This document shows positions 56,690-58,150 of a stretch of 58,150 nucleotides of DNA, one piece after another. Numbering within the stretch: position 1 is the first letter of the stretch; every line of letters begins with the position of its first letter. This stretch comes from Aerococcus agrisoli (GTDB lineage: Bacteria; Bacillota; Bacilli; Lactobacillales; Aerococcaceae). Below the pieces are notes generated by a model, which ran no database searches, was not told the DNA's origin, and saw only the letters and a program-made list of their open reading frames with translations. The translations under genes were made by a program, and so were the position numbers. Location: contig NZ_RKMG01000011.1 of the NCBI RefSeq assembly GCF_003797145.1, positions 1 through 58,150 on the forward strand, written 5' to 3'.

Positions 56690-58096
56690 ATGGAGTTTAT
56701 CATCAAATTGGCAAATACGGTTCTGCAACCGCTAATTGATATGGGAGCAGCGCCTTTGATGACTATCATCTTAACTTTGATTGCACTTCTATTTAGGGTA
56801 AAATTTTCAAAGGCTTTAGAGGGTGGAATTAAATTAGGTATCGCTTTAACCGGTGTAGGGGCCATAATGAATATCTTAACCGGTGCTTTTTCTAATGCGT
56901 TAGGAGAGTTCGTTGCAAATACTGGTTTAAATTTAAATGTAACCGATGTTGGTTGGGCGCCATTAGCAACCATTACTTGGGGTTCACCATATACGTTATA
57001 CTTTATGTTCGTTATATTAATTATAAATGCTGTAATGTTAGTAATGAACAAAACTAACACGCTAGATGTAGATATTTTTGATGTATGGCATTTGTCAATT
57101 GTGGGATTATTCGCCATGTATATGGGGGCTAACCTAATTGTGACTACTTTATTAGTTGTCTTTATTGGTGTATTAAAAATTATTAACTCTGATTTAATGA
57201 AACCAACGTTTAATGATTTATTACATGCTCCAGATGATAATCCAATGACTACAACACATATGAACTATATGATGAATCCTATCATCATGCTATTAGATAA
57301 AGTGTACGATAAGTTATTCTCTTGGTTGGACAAATACGATTTTGATGCAGCGAAATTAAATAATAAAATCGGTTTCTGGGGATCTAAATTTGCTATAGGG
57401 ATTTACCTAGGTATTTTTGTAGGGTTATTAGCAGGAATTAGTGTTAAGGAAATGATTACTTTAGGATTTACGGCTGGGGTATGTTTGGAATTGTTCTCAG
57501 TTATTGGTCAATGGTTTATCGCAGCGGTAGAACCATTATCTCAAGGGGTAACTGATTTTACAAGTAGCCGTTTTTCAGATAGAACATTTAATATTGGTCT
57601 TGACTGGCCGTTTATTGCTGGTCGTGCAGAAATGTGGGCAGTAGCCAATGTACTAGCACCAATCATGCTGTTAGAAGCTTTAATCTTGCCAAAAAATGGT
57701 ATTCTACCATTAGGTGGGATTATTGCTATGGGGTTAACACCAGCGTTACTAGTTGTAACAAGAGGTAAAATTATTCGAATGATTGTTATTGGTACAGTTT
57801 TACTTCCAACATTCTTATATTCAGGAACACTAATTGCACCGTTTGTTACTGAAACAGCAAAAAAAGTAGGAGCTTTCCCAGCAGACATTGCATCTAATGC
57901 CTTAATTTCCCACTCAACATTAGAAGGGCCAATTGAAAAATTTCTTGCTTACTTTGTAGGTAGAGCTTCTCAAGGTGATTTAGAAATGATTCTTTACGCA
58001 GTAATTGCTTTGGCATTATATTTAGCATTATTCATTTGGTATGCTAAAGAAATGAAAAAACGTAATGCAGAATACGCTGCAAAAAAAGCTAAATAA
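56690..58096 (+). CDS. gatC: PTS EIIC component, galactitol type
   Basis: 468-residue membrane permease of the galactitol PTS family (EIIC-Gat), about ten or more membrane segments. N-terminal LANTVLQPLIDMGAAPLMTIILTLIALLFRVKFSKALEGGIKLGI (short motif: KFSKALEGGIKLGI) and the central F-W-G-S-K-F-A-I-G-I-Y-L-G and FNIGLDWPFIAGRAEMW stretches match GatC. The preceding GGGGTAGGGGGA is a strong ribosome-binding site. The protein ends in a Lys/Ala-rich tail (KKRNAEYAAKKAK). No regulator or dehydrogenase follows before the window ends. Confidence 0.9.
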   Translation: MEFIIKLANTVLQPLIDMGAAPLMTIILTLIALLFRVKFSKALEGGIKLGIALTGVGAIMNILTGAFSNALGEFVANTGLNLNVTDVGWAPLATITWGSPYTLYFMFVILIINAVMLVMNKTNTLDVDIFDVWHLSIVGLFAMYMGANLIVTTLLVVFIGVLKIINSDLMKPTFNDLLHAPDDNPMTTTHMNYMMNPIIMLLDKVYDKLFSWLDKYDFDAAKLNNKIGFWGSKFAIGIYLGIFVGLLAGISVKEMITLGFTAGVCLELFSVIGQWFIAAVEPLSQGVTDFTSSRFSDRTFNIGLDWPFIAGRAEMWAVANVLAPIMLLEALILPKNGILPLGGIIAMGLTPALLVVTRGKIIRMIVIGTVLLPTFLYSGTLIAPFVTETAKKVGAFPADIASNALISHSTLEGPIEKFLAYFVGRASQGDLEMILYAVIALALYLALFIWYAKEMKKRNAEYAAKKAK

Positions 58097-58138
58097 AATA
58101 AATTACCTCAATTTACTATTACAGATAAAATGTAGAGG

Positions 58139-58150
58139 CCCCCAAAAGTT
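58139..58150. repeat. Inverted partner of the 12-bp sequence at the window start
   Basis: CCCCCAAAAGTT is the exact reverse complement of AACTTTTGGGGG at 9-20; it is cut by the window edge, so the real repeat may be longer. Confidence 0.5.

Noticed and set aside
55864..58096. Complete galactitol catabolic operon
   Set aside because: Only the three PTS components are present. No dehydrogenase, kinase or aldolase follows, so galactitol as substrate is only family-level inference.

Overview
The window is a Firmicutes chromosomal segment, most likely from Aerococcus (A. viridans / A. urinaeequi group). The strongest clue is a 374-residue FMN-dependent L-lactate oxidase (4162-5286) that aligns without gaps, from memory, to the well-studied A. 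viridans enzyme. A T-box-controlled archaeal-type proS, ECF and PTS transporters, CcpA-type cre sites and low-GC DNA with strong Shine-Dalgarno sequences agree with this.

Layout. 1-8 kb: rlmA-type rRNA methyltransferase, a membrane protein, a DsbA/FrnE-like oxidoreductase with a small two-cysteine protein, lactate oxidase and a purine permease. 8-20 kb: an SGNH hydrolase, a GH13-like protein that has lost catalytic residues, a HAD phosphatase, transketolase and transaldolase, a NUDIX hydrolase, an ECF S component, a thioesterase, T-box/proS and a beta-lactamase-fold protein. 20-31 kb: an ABC ATPase, an ilvBNCA operon behind a leader-peptide attenuator (M-R-A-F-N-L-L-N-A-N-V-V-I-I-I-I-T), and a bglPA beta-glucoside operon with two cre sites and a LicT-type RAT/terminator. 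31-46 kb: a DUF896 protein, mhqD/mhqO with an MhqR-like operator in the promoter spacer, a GPH-family transporter, the tsaB-rimI-rimI-tsaD cluster, a MurE-like ligase, an esterase, a glycerol dehydrogenase, a MazG-like protein, an M20 peptidase and Dus. 46-55.5 kb: a type I restriction-modification locus, hsdM-hsdS-recombinase-inverted silent hsdS-hsdR, laid out for specificity switching and followed by a GIY-YIG/DUF4357 protein. 55.8-58.1 kb: a galactitol-type PTS (IIA, IIB, IIC).

The least ordinary content is between the genes. Several intergenic regions hold strings of short palindromes repeated with a period of about 40 bp (3561-3985, 34910-35178, degenerate 31036-31270, and a dispersed family at about 5855-6133, 19822-20110 and 40393-40590). 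Between units the hairpin arms change in a complementary way. A second, unrelated dispersed family (7 copies, short form about 280 bp, long form about 340 bp) folds as nested inverted repeats ending in a GGGACAAA-type terminal repeat. One copy sits between the proS T-box and proS, and two direct copies flank the bgl operon.

All calls come from reading the sequence and recalling families. No database search was run.
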